The notes under the pieces were generated by a model, which worked only from the letters and a program-made list of their open reading frames with translations, ran no database searches and was not told where the DNA came from. A stretch of DNA of 40,977 nt, taken from IMG/VR virus record IMGVR_UViG_3300010157_000116, positions 1-40,977 of that record. One strand, written 5' to 3'. This DNA comes from a virus. This document shows, one piece after another, positions 18,201 to 26,497 of this stretch. The first letter of the stretch is position 1; each line of letters begins with the position of its first letter. The translations under genes and the position numbers were made by a program.

Positions 18201-21200
18201 GCCCCAATGATTGGTGGTGCTTTACAAAAAGTTGCTGGAAATAATCAAATTGCACAAGGCGCAATTGGAATGGGTCAAGCTGGTGCACAAATTGGTTCTA
18301 TGTTTGGACCAGGAGGTGCTTTGATTGGTGCAGGTCTTGGTGCAGTTGGAGGATTAATAAAAGGGTGGGCAGACGAACAAGTAAGGAAAAGCCAAGATAC
18401 TGCTGCTGGAATATCCTCTTCGACAAGACTTAGTGGAACAGCACTTGACGCTCTTGGAATTAAACTTAAAGGATTTGGCGGTGCAACTATACTTGCTGCT
18501 AATAAATTAGAAACTGCTTCACAAAAAATGCAAAAAAATATTGATGCTGTTGCAAGTGCCTTAAAAAATGCAACAGATACAGAAACAGTAAATGCAATAA
18601 AAAATTTGACAGATGCATTTAAAGACAAAGATATTGCAAAGGTTTCTAATTTAATGCAAAATTTATATAGAACTACTTTAGCTGAAACTGGAAGCAAAGA
18701 TAAAGCAAAAATTGCTGTACAGGGGTATTTAAAAGCATCTGGGGCTAGTGAAACAGATACTGGAGCAGTTTTAGCGACATTACCTACACAAGAAAAAGCA
18801 AATACACTTTTGTCAAATATTATTAAAAAAGGTAAAGGAACCGCAGCAGATATTGGTCAATTATTATCTCAAGTTTCACAAGGCTCAGAGGGACTATCAA
18901 AATTTTCAAGTCAATTAAATAATTTAAGTTCAAAAGGTATAAGTGTTGAATCATACGACACATTCAAATCTTTTAATGATACTGTAACAGCTACAAATCC
19001 ACAATTAGCAAAAACAAATAATTTGTTGTGGTCTACTGGTGTAAGTATGAAAAATATTGTAAGTATAGATTCATTAATGAATAGTGGATTAAAAGGCACA
19101 AGCAAACAAATGCTTATATTAGGTCAAAATACATCAGTAGTTAATGGTCTTATGGATGTTTATGCAAAGAAAGAAGAACTTGCATCATCTGTCAGCAATC
19201 TTGTAGAAAAAGCAAAAAAAGATTATGCCGACAAACAGGAAAAGCGTAAAAAAGCTTTAGAAAAAGATATTACAACTCAACAATCTTTAATAAAATCTGA
19301 TGAAAAAATAATTAAATCTTATAACAAAAAAATAAAAATAGAAGACAATTTAATATATAATTATAATCAAAAAATTAAGGGTTATCAAAAAGAATCTTCT
19401 GAAATTGATAAATCAGTTAATAAAATTCAAAAAGAAATTGATGCTAGGCAAAAGCTTTATGATAAAAATCAACAAGCTATTCAACAAGAACAAACTCTTT
19501 CTGATCTTAGATCTGAAATTACGAGAGCTGCAGGTTCTGGAGATATTTTAGCTCAAGCAGCAGCGCAAGATAAATATAATAAAGAATTAGAAAGACAAGC
19601 ATCACTTAGGGCAAAAGAAGCACTAGATGCAGCAGCTCAGGGTAAAATAGATAATTTAAGGCTATCACAAGATCAATTAAATTTAAAAATTGAAAATACT
19701 CAAAATTTAATTGACGGGTGTGAAAAGAAACAAAGAGTTTATAATACAGCTATAGATGACACACAAAATAAAATGGATAATGCTAATGGAAAAATTACTA
19801 CAGCTCAACAAGAAATTGATACAATGAATACTAAAGCAGAAGCATTTAATACAACTTTAGATGGAGCTGGTGATAAAATTGCTGCATGGTATTCAGATCC
19901 AAAAAATAAGAAAAAAGGAATAAAAGACCTAGTTGATTTTATTAAAAATCCAAATAATGGGTTGGCAGGAGCAATTTCTCAAACTAAATCTGGAATTGCT
20001 GGCTGGGCAACTCAAATGGATACTACATACAATTCAGATTCATTTAGAGGTTTTAGAACAATGTTGGAAAATGTTGGAAAAGTTAGTTTTGGAAACAACT
20101 TATTTAAAGAACAATTTTATATGGGATATTTTCAGCAGAATCCAGGTAATTCAATAAGTGATGCTAATAAAGCATACAGATCGGCAGCACAGGCTGCTGG
20201 ATTTAATGTAAAAAGAAAAAAACCAAAAAATGGACAAGAAGTAGTACAAAATGGTGTAAATTATATATATTCAAATGGTAAATGGTATACATGGACATGG
20301 AGCAATACGCCTGGCGATGACAATCGAAAAATATATACAGAAACAACTAAAACTCCAAAAGATCCTGATGGGGTACCATATCTTAGGGCAATGGGTGGTT
20401 ATGTAAGAGGAGCAGGAGATAGTACATCAGACTCTATTCCCGCCCGACTTTCAAATGGTGAGTATGTAGTTAAAGCTTCGGCGGTAGCACAATACGGCTC
20501 ATCCTTCCTTGACGGTATTAACCAACAAAGATATGCTAAGGGTGGTATGGTAATGCCAAATAGAGCACTTCCACATAACGATAAATTTAGAGAAATTGTT
20601 GGATGGACCACAGCCTTTGATTCAAAATCTAATTTAATTCAAAAAGAACCAATAATAGACAATCTTGTTCATTTAGGAAATGTATATGATAGAAATCAAT
20701 TAATTGATTTTGAAAAATCTATTATTTCAAGAACTACCAATTTAGTTCATTCTTTATTAAAATCTAATAAAAACACTCTTGAACATAATATTAATCTTCC
20801 AATATCTTCAATACTTTCTAATTATTTTAGAAAGCCAAAACTTGACAATTCTAGCATAATACCGCCAGCTATAGAGACTATTAAAAATATTATGCATGGT
20901 TATACCCCAACTGACAAATCCGTTGAATCTAATATGATGTCAGGTGCTCATTTACCAGTTTTTGCAAATGGAAAATTGTATTCAAATCCTTATTATTATA
21001 GGTATATAAGAAATTTTTGGACAAAAGAAAAAAATCCATTTGGTCAAGGACTTGACAGTAAAAACAATGAAGTTACTTTTAATCCATTAACGGTAATACC
21101 ACATGAAATGGGTCACTGGATGAATGATGCTATGACTAAAATGTATAAAAAGAGCGGTAAGAAAAATATATTTTCATCTAAATTTAGAACACAAGTAGGC

Positions 21201-24200
21201 TATGATGCAGATAGAAAACATGCAATCAGTTATAATGGAAAATTTGGTTATTCTGTTGCAGAAGAAAGTATGGCAGATATGTGGTCTGGACTATTTAATA
21301 GATACATGTACGGATCTGATGTAAATAGTATTTTTAATCCTCCATCAAATTCTAAATATGCAACTAATACTTCATTAAATCCGTTTGACCCATTTAATCG
21401 TGGCGGAGCAAAAACAAGATCTGATGACGTTCTTATTGGAGATCGTCATGGAAAATCTCATAAACTTTATACGTTATCCAATGCTGATGTTCATGCAAGG
21501 TATGATCAAAGACAACTTGCTGGCTCATCTGGGTTTAACGATCCAAATAGTTTATTATCAATATTTGGTCTTAATGGTTTTAAAAGATTTAGTAAAATTA
21601 ATAAAACTCCAGGTGCAAGAGATTTATGGAATAATTATATTAGAGATTATACATTAACTAATAAAGATTTTCCAGGAATGGTAAGATTCAAAGATGGCGG
21701 TTCGGTAGGAAAAAATAAAAATGATCCTGATAAACCAGTTTTTGATTTTATAGGGCTTCTTAACAAAAAAATTATAAACCCATTAATGATAGCAAATGGT
21801 AAAAAGGCTGGATCAGGACCACATTATAGCACAAACCATCATATGACTACACCTATGCAAATTATGCGAATTGCAGACCCGATTCGCAAATATCTTGTAG
21901 GTGAAACAAGAGGTGGAGATGCATTTTCTGGTCCTGGGGGACAAATTTACTTAGGTGGTCCTGATTATCAGGATCCAGGAACAATATTACACGAAACTGG
22001 TCACGCCCTTAATACGAAGTTGGGAAGATCATCTAATAATTTTCTTAAAGATAGAAGTACATATAATTTAGGTGTAGGTACATTTTTAAATAAAAAGAAA
22101 AATGGACCAGGATGGAAATCGGCATTAAAAGATTATGGCAATAAAACTACAAACAATGGAAATACAATTTTTGCTGGATTTAGAAGAATTCCAGTAGAAG
22201 AAACTAGAGCACAAGTTTGGCAAGGTGCTTTAGCAAAATTGATGGGGATTAAACCCAATTTTAATACCAATGGTATTGATGCATGGACAAAGGGCGGAAA
22301 TCCGTTTTCTAGGAAGCCAGTGCCTGGCTTTTTATGGTATCCATTTGACAAAAATGTTATGTCTGTTGATCAACACCCAGATCACGATCAAGGATCTGCA
22401 GCTTCAACAATGGGATACAGCAGACCACTAGATTGGCTAAGATTTTTAGGCATAAATATTCCAAAATCTTTAGCAAATACAAAACAAGATTCAATACCTT
22501 TTGATGCAAAAATTTGGACAAAAGATGATTCTCTAGGCAGCGATTTTAATGTTAGTTTTAAGTATAAAGATATTAAAGATGCTCAGTATGATATAGAAAG
22601 AAGTAATTCAATTGAACCAGAAGCTTCTGCTATGCCAGCAATTTTAATATCTGGATTAAGAGGTATCTGGGCACAAATTATAAATGCTGATCAAAATATG
22701 CAATTTAACACAAAATCTGGATATATTCCAACAGGCTGGATGCAAGTTGGTGGACCCGATATAGTTGCCCCTGGCAATAAGCCAATAAAGCCAATAAAAA
22801 CTTTTAATAATGGCGGGTACATCAGAGGTCTTGGCACTGGAACTTCTGATTCAATTCCCGCCAGATTATCTAACGGTGAATATGTTGTTAAGGCATCATC
22901 TGTTGCTAAATATGGAACATCATTTTTAAATAATGTTAATGAACAAAAATTTAAAGAGGGCGGGCTTGTAGGAAATAAACATAAACATCATGGTTCTGGT
23001 CGTGGTGGGGGTAGCCAAGTAAATTATAATCCATATACAGATCCTAATTTTCATGGCGTAGGTGGAAATATTGGCAATACAGAAGATAATATTTCTAGAA
23101 GCCCATATGGATCATGGTGGAGTGCCATAGTTGACTCAAGTGTAAGACAGAGAAGAGGATTCTTTGGTTCTGGTTTGTTGCATGATTTAGTAAATCCATA
23201 TGTTGAAATTGGTCGTGGATTTGGGTATGGCGCAGAGCAGGGAATTCAAATGCTTATGTCTGGAAATATGTTTAATCCTAACTACAAATTTGGTAAAAAT
23301 ACACACTTTAAAGATAATCCATTTGCTGGTCCAAATGGTTTAAGAAACTTGTTTGGCGATATCATGCTAGGTGGTGGTATTGGAAAACTTATGGGTGCTG
23401 CAAAAAATGTTACTAGACCAATGTGGGAACCCGCCTTACATGCTGCAAAACCATATGTGGTTGGTGGCATTAAATGGGCTGGAAAAGGCTTGATGAATGT
23501 AGGAAGATCACTTGCTCAAGGTGCAATGAAACTTACTGGAACAATGACAAGAGGTGTTGGTCACGGCATTACATCAGTAATGAATGGTCTTAATCCTATA
23601 TTTAGACCACAAATAGGTAATGTAACAAGAGGAAATCTAAAATCAGAAACAAAACAAGTTGGAAATGAATTCCAGCAACAAATTCAAAAACAAATGCTTA
23701 AAAGAGTTTCTATGGGTCTAAAGAAAAAAGCAAGACCACATAACCCAATTAGAACTGGGCGGGCTACTGCAGAATACATGGCACTTCAAGATGCCGAAGA
23801 TTTAAGAAATCTCCCAATTAGCAATCTTGAAATGAAGGATTTAGAAGAAGCAGCCCGTACAGGGGAATACTCAAATAGTGAGCATATACTTTCACTATTA
23901 ACAGAACAAAGAAGAATTAAAGTAGTTAAAGCTATATTAAAAGACAAAGGCATTCTTCATGGTATGGGAGAAAGAGATAAAATTTATGGCAATATTTTAG
24001 AAGAAATTAGATATAAATTAAGTAAAGAAGGAATTGAATCAGGTTATCAACCAAGCTGGATACATCGACCATCTCACAAAGCAGGACATTTTATTACAGA
24101 AGAATATCCATATGTAAGACAAGAGCAAATTATTGCACAAATTCTTGGTCAAAAAAAATTAGCATCATTAATTGGAAAAACGAAAAGTCATAAAGATGCG

Positions 24201-25976
24201 TCAAACTTATTTATCAAGCATTATGGAATAAATGGAAGTCAAATAATGGGAGAACTGTTTTCTCCTCATCTTCTAGGAAATTCTGAAAGATTTTTGGCAT
24301 TAGCAAGTAGTAATCCAGGTTTAGTTAAATTGGGTGCTGGTCATATAATGGGACCAACAGAAGGAAGAGCAACACAAATTTTTGCAGATAAATTCCCATC
24401 AATTAAAAAATTAAATGAAGACATTTCTTTAAAAACATTAAAAACTATTTACCCAGGTGTTAAATGGACAAAAGACACTTTGATTCAAGTTATGAGAACA
24501 GATGCAGTACCATTCCTTGATGATCCAACAAAAATGATGGGTCTAACAAAAGCTCAAAGAGCAGAAATTATGAATATTAGAAAAATAGAAATTGAGAACG
24601 CTGGTTTTCTTGGAGCAACATGGGATAATATTGGTGAAGGGTTTATGGATGGTTATGGAAGAATGAACCGTAATCAATTTGGATATTATTCCTATAATCC
24701 AGAAAACTTACCACTTTCACTTTTTGAAGCTAACGTTAAAGATGTGCTGGATCCTTCAAGAATTACTTCAACTATTGGTTATCTAGCAGCTGGTGACACA
24801 ATGGGTTCCCTAGGATTAAGCCCACTACAAGCTGTATTTACAAGTCCAAGTGTATTAAAAGCTGTTGAAAAAATTGTGGGTCTTCCAAAAGGTTTTGGAC
24901 TGGGTAGAGAAGAACAAATGCTCCTAAGAGATAGAGCAATTTCGGCAGGAAAAACTGAAGCTACTGCTGGTAGTCCTTGGAATATGAGATATCTAAGCAC
25001 AATGAATGAAATGGGCTATACCCCAAATCAAATGCTTAAATATATGTTGAAATTTAAACTAAAAAATTCATCACTCTATGATCAACAATTTGATCGTTTA
25101 AAATTAGATGAAAAAGTAACAATGATTCAACAACTATTTAAAATGACAGCCTCAAAAGATGGGTTTAAAATTGGTGCTAGATCAGATGTACTAAATTTCC
25201 CAGACCCAAGTGCTCTTGCATTTATGAAAAGTCTTGTTCAAAGATTAGCAGTTTTTAATAAAAAGAACCCACAAGTATCTCTTGAAGGCGGTACAACTTT
25301 TTATGGAGTTCATACAGATTTCTATGCTCTTTCAAAACAAGAAAAACAATTATTTGAAACATTTTCTAGACAAAAATTAAATGTATTACAAATGGAATCC
25401 ATTGAAAGAGCAGCATTTGTTGATATGTTGGAGCAAAGAATTCCTGGAATGCCACTTACTTATTTTGATAGAAAAATGAATAATGATTATGAATTGTGGA
25501 AAGATGGCAAACTTGCTCATGTTAAACCAGATATGCTAAGGTTATTTACACAAATACTTAAGATGGAAAAGAATCGTAATAAAGGATTTGCAAGTGGAGG
25601 ATATATTTCAGGAGCAGGTACCGCAACCTCTGATTCAATTCCCGCCCGATTGTCTAATGGTGAGTATGTTGTTAGAGCAGATTCAGTAGCTAGATATGGC
25701 ACATCATTCCTAGATGGAATTAATGAACAAAAGTTTGCTACTGGTGGATTAGTTAATTCTAAGAGATTTAATATACCATCGATAGGTGCTAATTATAGAA
25801 TTGGCGGGGATGCTAATAATGCTAATTCATCCTTTAATGACAATTCAGTGTATAATATTAATGTAAGCGTTGATACTAACGCAAGTCCTGACGATATTGC
25901 AAGTGCAGTTATGAAAAAGATTGAAAGACAACAAGCAACCATATCAACTGGTAGAAAAACTGGAGGGATGAGATAA
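12225..25976 (+). CDS. Giant tape measure protein with repeats and two zincin-like modules
   Basis: A 4583-residue protein from GTG 12225 (GGAGG eight bases upstream). Residues about 1-530 are a typical helical tape-measure start (coiled coils, then NFGKNTQWAGRQLTVGLTVP and KSAMASLIAPTSSAQKEFQK). Hydrophobic segments lie at about 537-572 and, Gly/Ala-rich, about 1981-2055; a Lys-rich coiled coil spans about 2331-2540. The C-terminus (YNINVSVDTNASPDDIASAV) is also typical. Five Gly-rich repeats start at residues 976, 1708, 2724, 3530 and 4458. Between them are large non-repeated modules, two with zincin motifs (HEMGH at 2960-2964, HETGH at 3256-3260). It sets tail length and passes into the cell with DNA; the modules may be cargo or wall-degrading enzymes. 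At about 1.5 angstrom per residue, full use as a ruler would mean a tail near 690 nm, an upper bound. Confidence 0.93.
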   Translation: MAGNNINFTVRAIGNFTQLETEIAKLQKTIRTVQSTPLIGSTAAQDVANIKKVQDRFDQMVGSSRAFNIQMVQSADHIKTLGQNLERGKLKLHDYYSLWSQRNSKASTELNQLVDQQARLGKSFILPDALKTGWSRAITNLTADLKTLGAQEDAVMIKAKVMNSVVRGLGTEMVNFGKNTQWAGRQLTVGLTVPLAAFAAMAAKQFRDVNTELTRMQRLYGLGLKPPSDAELNAISKKIMDLSTTVAKTMGIAQTETVKAAASFAAIGLQGSQLVEATNQAMRLSKLGAVDAQTAQQTVVSLQNVYKVNSGNLAEAVNFLNDIQKQTSTSLRDLTDAMPRVGPIVAQLGGTYKDTALMMIAMKEAGVPAAQSANAIKSAMASLIAPTSSAQKEFQKFGISLTSIKTETKGNPIAMVTDLQMALQKLDPTTQAVLIEKLFGKFQFARIEALINNLGRAGSQTQNAFKVANASARELATLADQEMRVATNSVSAKYERALQGFKASILPIGEAATKIATKFLEVFNGISNFINKLGPLKGVLTGILGGAAVIGPILMLTGLFGNLIGSIIKGMNVFAMFKKGFSSGGWMGGLKGLTNYFEQVELSALKAAENTQTLTGKTANAQEAFKLLNKEVQLLESRLRDIAMNSGKALSPTSYANMTDEQLRQLNLYEAARKQQGGERPHYESKATAFKNYQANPSAAPELQAMEAWYIAQHGSQIGSRKFRQYFEEGQMAQYTMVPQGSAAGLLQRQYGQEPVIYGGKSGQTQSQVFARETQRLIDIHDQLISGKIKDEDLAREELTRILGASSTKGKTISAAQITALEGIVNQVTFSEQTVTNNVVENLTKQKALLVGSETAIQDLNMELTRVMSTGDASDRAARVAGAWKIFSDTLSTTALAEIRQFQTAITQQMAAAGSPAEALLAARNAEAEIANTALVSSQLRSSVLGPGETMGAQRIKSSIVGYGSEITRATGLQTGGHAWVPGSGTGDKVPAMLEPGEFVVNRNAAKQYGGMLEDINFNRAPRFMLGGYTDRRGKKLTSRDMESVPTDIKLNMLKYAPKRMVEQFGINPRDKKSDATWELKGSNGIYIGDIRDRTRTSINKSLDNDGVSPREFIKAALNGSRGQNPGEQIHIRGTHSDFLQELYLKGSISKSNYETMLKEFDRRYITELLAMESSGIMLTDKNNPLARIQTDVINSLGQDATSAFKMFTEESVNITAKNRKAGKKAGGGGSTSARIADILFGSTMMQIPALKGSRSTGTLFAHGLNTSWINNILALQSGGGVPGFDEGGFTDALARIQAVADQYGLTGKFYSGEFANALMPLSEFESLSKAEQKQYLDYISNLSHGNGKISLPSLGIGTEHQRLFNGIRPTRPVGISSSYVRGVPRVTGINPYTGEIEYLPEGINPFTGLPEGQFGPRPWKDFTVGLPSIKGRKDLLAPFLFSSERKAQMWATADEQNPSNVAPAESWRRAGIGSRVSDPIQEALQSWVGGSMGAFRSPIKDNFITRVKNLLGLMGPLSGQDLVRSTWARYGQKNINGVRTPIASQFGPGQEKTLVDMIQSGNLLGLSGMPLDISGLTSWADASTLKDKWNGPSLFSRLKGFLKSAGWGSDKDIARKLKGEYLGNEVPLLLRLLTAGKTQGVGISGLVKDPTYMGQPLDLEMMLTREHILKNPRVAIDSVSSDLKTRLLQLNLIERQKGGGIPGFATGGSPWVPGSGNGDRVPAMLEPGEYVVNKNAAKQYGSLLNHLNWNAAPRFIEGSGNRASRRAAEGKGSVDPQVTLIEMQDTIRKFSKMFPSSVIGEITAGLHDGLVPMFAGLQIPAAHLANIFTIAKDEVKKSADDLADGAKKAVNALKTGYQNPDYLKQTPEHFTKLEKASYSLSAIFKKAEDATVKMKDDLIKTGKQAKSAFLTGHQNPDLAGRTPDYFSKTEKFATNVGALTRKDGWITMFSNIKDKIGGKVDPETGSRTGMLSKLGKIGSSNPMFGMIAQMAAPMIGGALQKVAGNNQIAQGAIGMGQAGAQIGSMFGPGGALIGAGLGAVGGLIKGWADEQVRKSQDTAAGISSSTRLSGTALDALGIKLKGFGGATILAANKLETASQKMQKNIDAVASALKNATDTETVNAIKNLTDAFKDKDIAKVSNLMQNLYRTTLAETGSKDKAKIAVQGYLKASGASETDTGAVLATLPTQEKANTLLSNIIKKGKGTAADIGQLLSQVSQGSEGLSKFSSQLNNLSSKGISVESYDTFKSFNDTVTATNPQLAKTNNLLWSTGVSMKNIVSIDSLMNSGLKGTSKQMLILGQNTSVVNGLMDVYAKKEELASSVSNLVEKAKKDYADKQEKRKKALEKDITTQQSLIKSDEKIIKSYNKKIKIEDNLIYNYNQKIKGYQKESSEIDKSVNKIQKEIDARQKLYDKNQQAIQQEQTLSDLRSEITRAAGSGDILAQAAAQDKYNKELERQASLRAKEALDAAAQGKIDNLRLSQDQLNLKIENTQNLIDGCEKKQRVYNTAIDDTQNKMDNANGKITTAQQEIDTMNTKAEAFNTTLDGAGDKIAAWYSDPKNKKKGIKDLVDFIKNPNNGLAGAISQTKSGIAGWATQMDTTYNSDSFRGFRTMLENVGKVSFGNNLFKEQFYMGYFQQNPGNSISDANKAYRSAAQAAGFNVKRKKPKNGQEVVQNGVNYIYSNGKWYTWTWSNTPGDDNRKIYTETTKTPKDPDGVPYLRAMGGYVRGAGDSTSDSIPARLSNGEYVVKASAVAQYGSSFLDGINQQRYAKGGMVMPNRALPHNDKFREIVGWTTAFDSKSNLIQKEPIIDNLVHLGNVYDRNQLIDFEKSIISRTTNLVHSLLKSNKNTLEHNINLPISSILSNYFRKPKLDNSSIIPPAIETIKNIMHGYTPTDKSVESNMMSGAHLPVFANGKLYSNPYYYRYIRNFWTKEKNPFGQGLDSKNNEVTFNPLTVIPHEMGHWMNDAMTKMYKKSGKKNIFSSKFRTQVGYDADRKHAISYNGKFGYSVAEESMADMWSGLFNRYMYGSDVNSIFNPPSNSKYATNTSLNPFDPFNRGGAKTRSDDVLIGDRHGKSHKLYTLSNADVHARYDQRQLAGSSGFNDPNSLLSIFGLNGFKRFSKINKTPGARDLWNNYIRDYTLTNKDFPGMVRFKDGGSVGKNKNDPDKPVFDFIGLLNKKIINPLMIANGKKAGSGPHYSTNHHMTTPMQIMRIADPIRKYLVGETRGGDAFSGPGGQIYLGGPDYQDPGTILHETGHALNTKLGRSSNNFLKDRSTYNLGVGTFLNKKKNGPGWKSALKDYGNKTTNNGNTIFAGFRRIPVEETRAQVWQGALAKLMGIKPNFNTNGIDAWTKGGNPFSRKPVPGFLWYPFDKNVMSVDQHPDHDQGSAASTMGYSRPLDWLRFLGINIPKSLANTKQDSIPFDAKIWTKDDSLGSDFNVSFKYKDIKDAQYDIERSNSIEPEASAMPAILISGLRGIWAQIINADQNMQFNTKSGYIPTGWMQVGGPDIVAPGNKPIKPIKTFNNGGYIRGLGTGTSDSIPARLSNGEYVVKASSVAKYGTSFLNNVNEQKFKEGGLVGNKHKHHGSGRGGGSQVNYNPYTDPNFHGVGGNIGNTEDNISRSPYGSWWSAIVDSSVRQRRGFFGSGLLHDLVNPYVEIGRGFGYGAEQGIQMLMSGNMFNPNYKFGKNTHFKDNPFAGPNGLRNLFGDIMLGGGIGKLMGAAKNVTRPMWEPALHAAKPYVVGGIKWAGKGLMNVGRSLAQGAMKLTGTMTRGVGHGITSVMNGLNPIFRPQIGNVTRGNLKSETKQVGNEFQQQIQKQMLKRVSMGLKKKARPHNPIRTGRATAEYMALQDAEDLRNLPISNLEMKDLEEAARTGEYSNSEHILSLLTEQRRIKVVKAILKDKGILHGMGERDKIYGNILEEIRYKLSKEGIESGYQPSWIHRPSHKAGHFITEEYPYVRQEQIIAQILGQKKLASLIGKTKSHKDASNLFIKHYGINGSQIMGELFSPHLLGNSERFLALASSNPGLVKLGAGHIMGPTEGRATQIFADKFPSIKKLNEDISLKTLKTIYPGVKWTKDTLIQVMRTDAVPFLDDPTKMMGLTKAQRAEIMNIRKIEIENAGFLGATWDNIGEGFMDGYGRMNRNQFGYYSYNPENLPLSLFEANVKDVLDPSRITSTIGYLAAGDTMGSLGLSPLQAVFTSPSVLKAVEKIVGLPKGFGLGREEQMLLRDRAISAGKTEATAGSPWNMRYLSTMNEMGYTPNQMLKYMLKFKLKNSSLYDQQFDRLKLDEKVTMIQQLFKMTASKDGFKIGARSDVLNFPDPSALAFMKSLVQRLAVFNKKNPQVSLEGGTTFYGVHTDFYALSKQEKQLFETFSRQKLNVLQMESIERAAFVDMLEQRIPGMPLTYFDRKMNNDYELWKDGKLAHVKPDMLRLFTQILKMEKNRNKGFASGGYISGAGTATSDSIPARLSNGEYVVRADSVARYGTSFLDGINEQKFATGGLVNSKRFNIPSIGANYRIGGDANNANSSFNDNSVYNINVSVDTNASPDDIASAVMKKIERQQATISTGRKTGGMR
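15150..15311 (+). repeat. Tape measure repeat R1 (subtype A)
   Basis: Encodes GGHAWVPGSGTGDKVPAML followed by EPGEFVVNRNAAKQYG and a short helix ending in APRFMLGG. Subtype A, shared with R2. Confidence 0.85.
17346..17492 (+). repeat. Tape measure repeat R2 (subtype A)
   Basis: Encodes GGSPWVPGSGNGDRVPAML followed by EPGEYVVNKNAAKQYG and ending in APRF; very close to R1. It is preceded at 17319 by GGGIPGF, a boundary motif also found as GGGVPGF at 16059. Confidence 0.85.
20394..20546 (+). repeat. Tape measure repeat R3 (subtype B)
   Basis: Encodes GGYVRGAGDSTSDSIPARL followed by SNGEYVVKASAVAQYGSSFL and ends in a GG. Marks the junction between the coiled-coil part and the first zincin module. 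Confidence 0.88.
22812..22964 (+). repeat. Tape measure repeat R4 (subtype B)
   Basis: Encodes GGYIRGLGTGTSDSIPARL followed by SNGEYVVKASSVAKYGTSFL and a closing EGG. Marks the end of the second zincin module. Confidence 0.88.
25596..25748 (+). repeat. Tape measure repeat R5 (subtype B)
   Basis: Encodes GGYISGAGTATSDSIPARL followed by SNGEYVVRADSVARYGTSFL and a closing TGG. Separates the last unknown module from the conserved C-terminus. Confidence 0.88.
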
Positions 25977-26497
25977 TGCCATATTCTTCACTACCCGCTA
26001 TTTCATTAGCATATCAAACCGCATCAACGACATGGTTCCCATTAACAGATCACAATAGGCAACCCTTTGACATTAGTTATGAAATTATTGAAAAATCAAG
26101 TCGTATGGCTGACGGAACCATGAGAAAATATGTTGTCAGTAAAAAGAAAAAACTTAGTGTTTCTTGGAATGATGTTCCCTCTGGAACTGGGGTTCCATAT
26201 AATCAAATTGGAAATTCTCGTGCAACACAGGGCTTAACATTTACAGTTGATGGATATAAGGGCGGGGCTTGGATGAAAAGTTTTTATGAAGCTAATTTAT
26301 TTAAACCAATTTATATTAGAGTAGTACACTCACAAGATAATGCTTCTCTAGATACTGCTTCTGCTTTTTACCCATCAACATCATCTGCGGGTGCAGAATA
26401 TATGTGGGCATTTATAACAGGTTTTAGTTATGATGTAACAAAACGTTATGGATATACAGACTTAGTTACCGTTAAAATGGATTTTACGGAGATTTAA
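25976..26497 (+). CDS. Distal tail or minor tail protein
   Basis: A 173-residue, beta-rich protein whose ATG overlaps the tape measure stop (TAATG). Visible elements are FDISYEIIEKSSRMADGTMRKYVVSKKKK, here in two parts (FDISYEIIEKSS, then MRKYVVSKKKKLSVSWNDVP), and a C-terminal FSYDVTKRYGYTDLVTVKMD strand pair. The position between tape measure and the large hub-like protein is that of the distal tail protein, which links tube to tip. I cannot match a specific family, so the role is inferred from gene order. The stop overlaps the next ATG by one base. Confidence 0.6.
   Translation: MPYSSLPAISLAYQTASTTWFPLTDHNRQPFDISYEIIEKSSRMADGTMRKYVVSKKKKLSVSWNDVPSGTGVPYNQIGNSRATQGLTFTVDGYKGGAWMKSFYEANLFKPIYIRVVHSQDNASLDTASAFYPSTSSAGAEYMWAFITGFSYDVTKRYGYTDLVTVKMDFTEI

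Noticed and set aside
15150-25748. CRISPR array or mobile-element repeats
   Set aside because: The five copies are in frame within one gene, are diverged at the DNA level and are thousands of bases apart.
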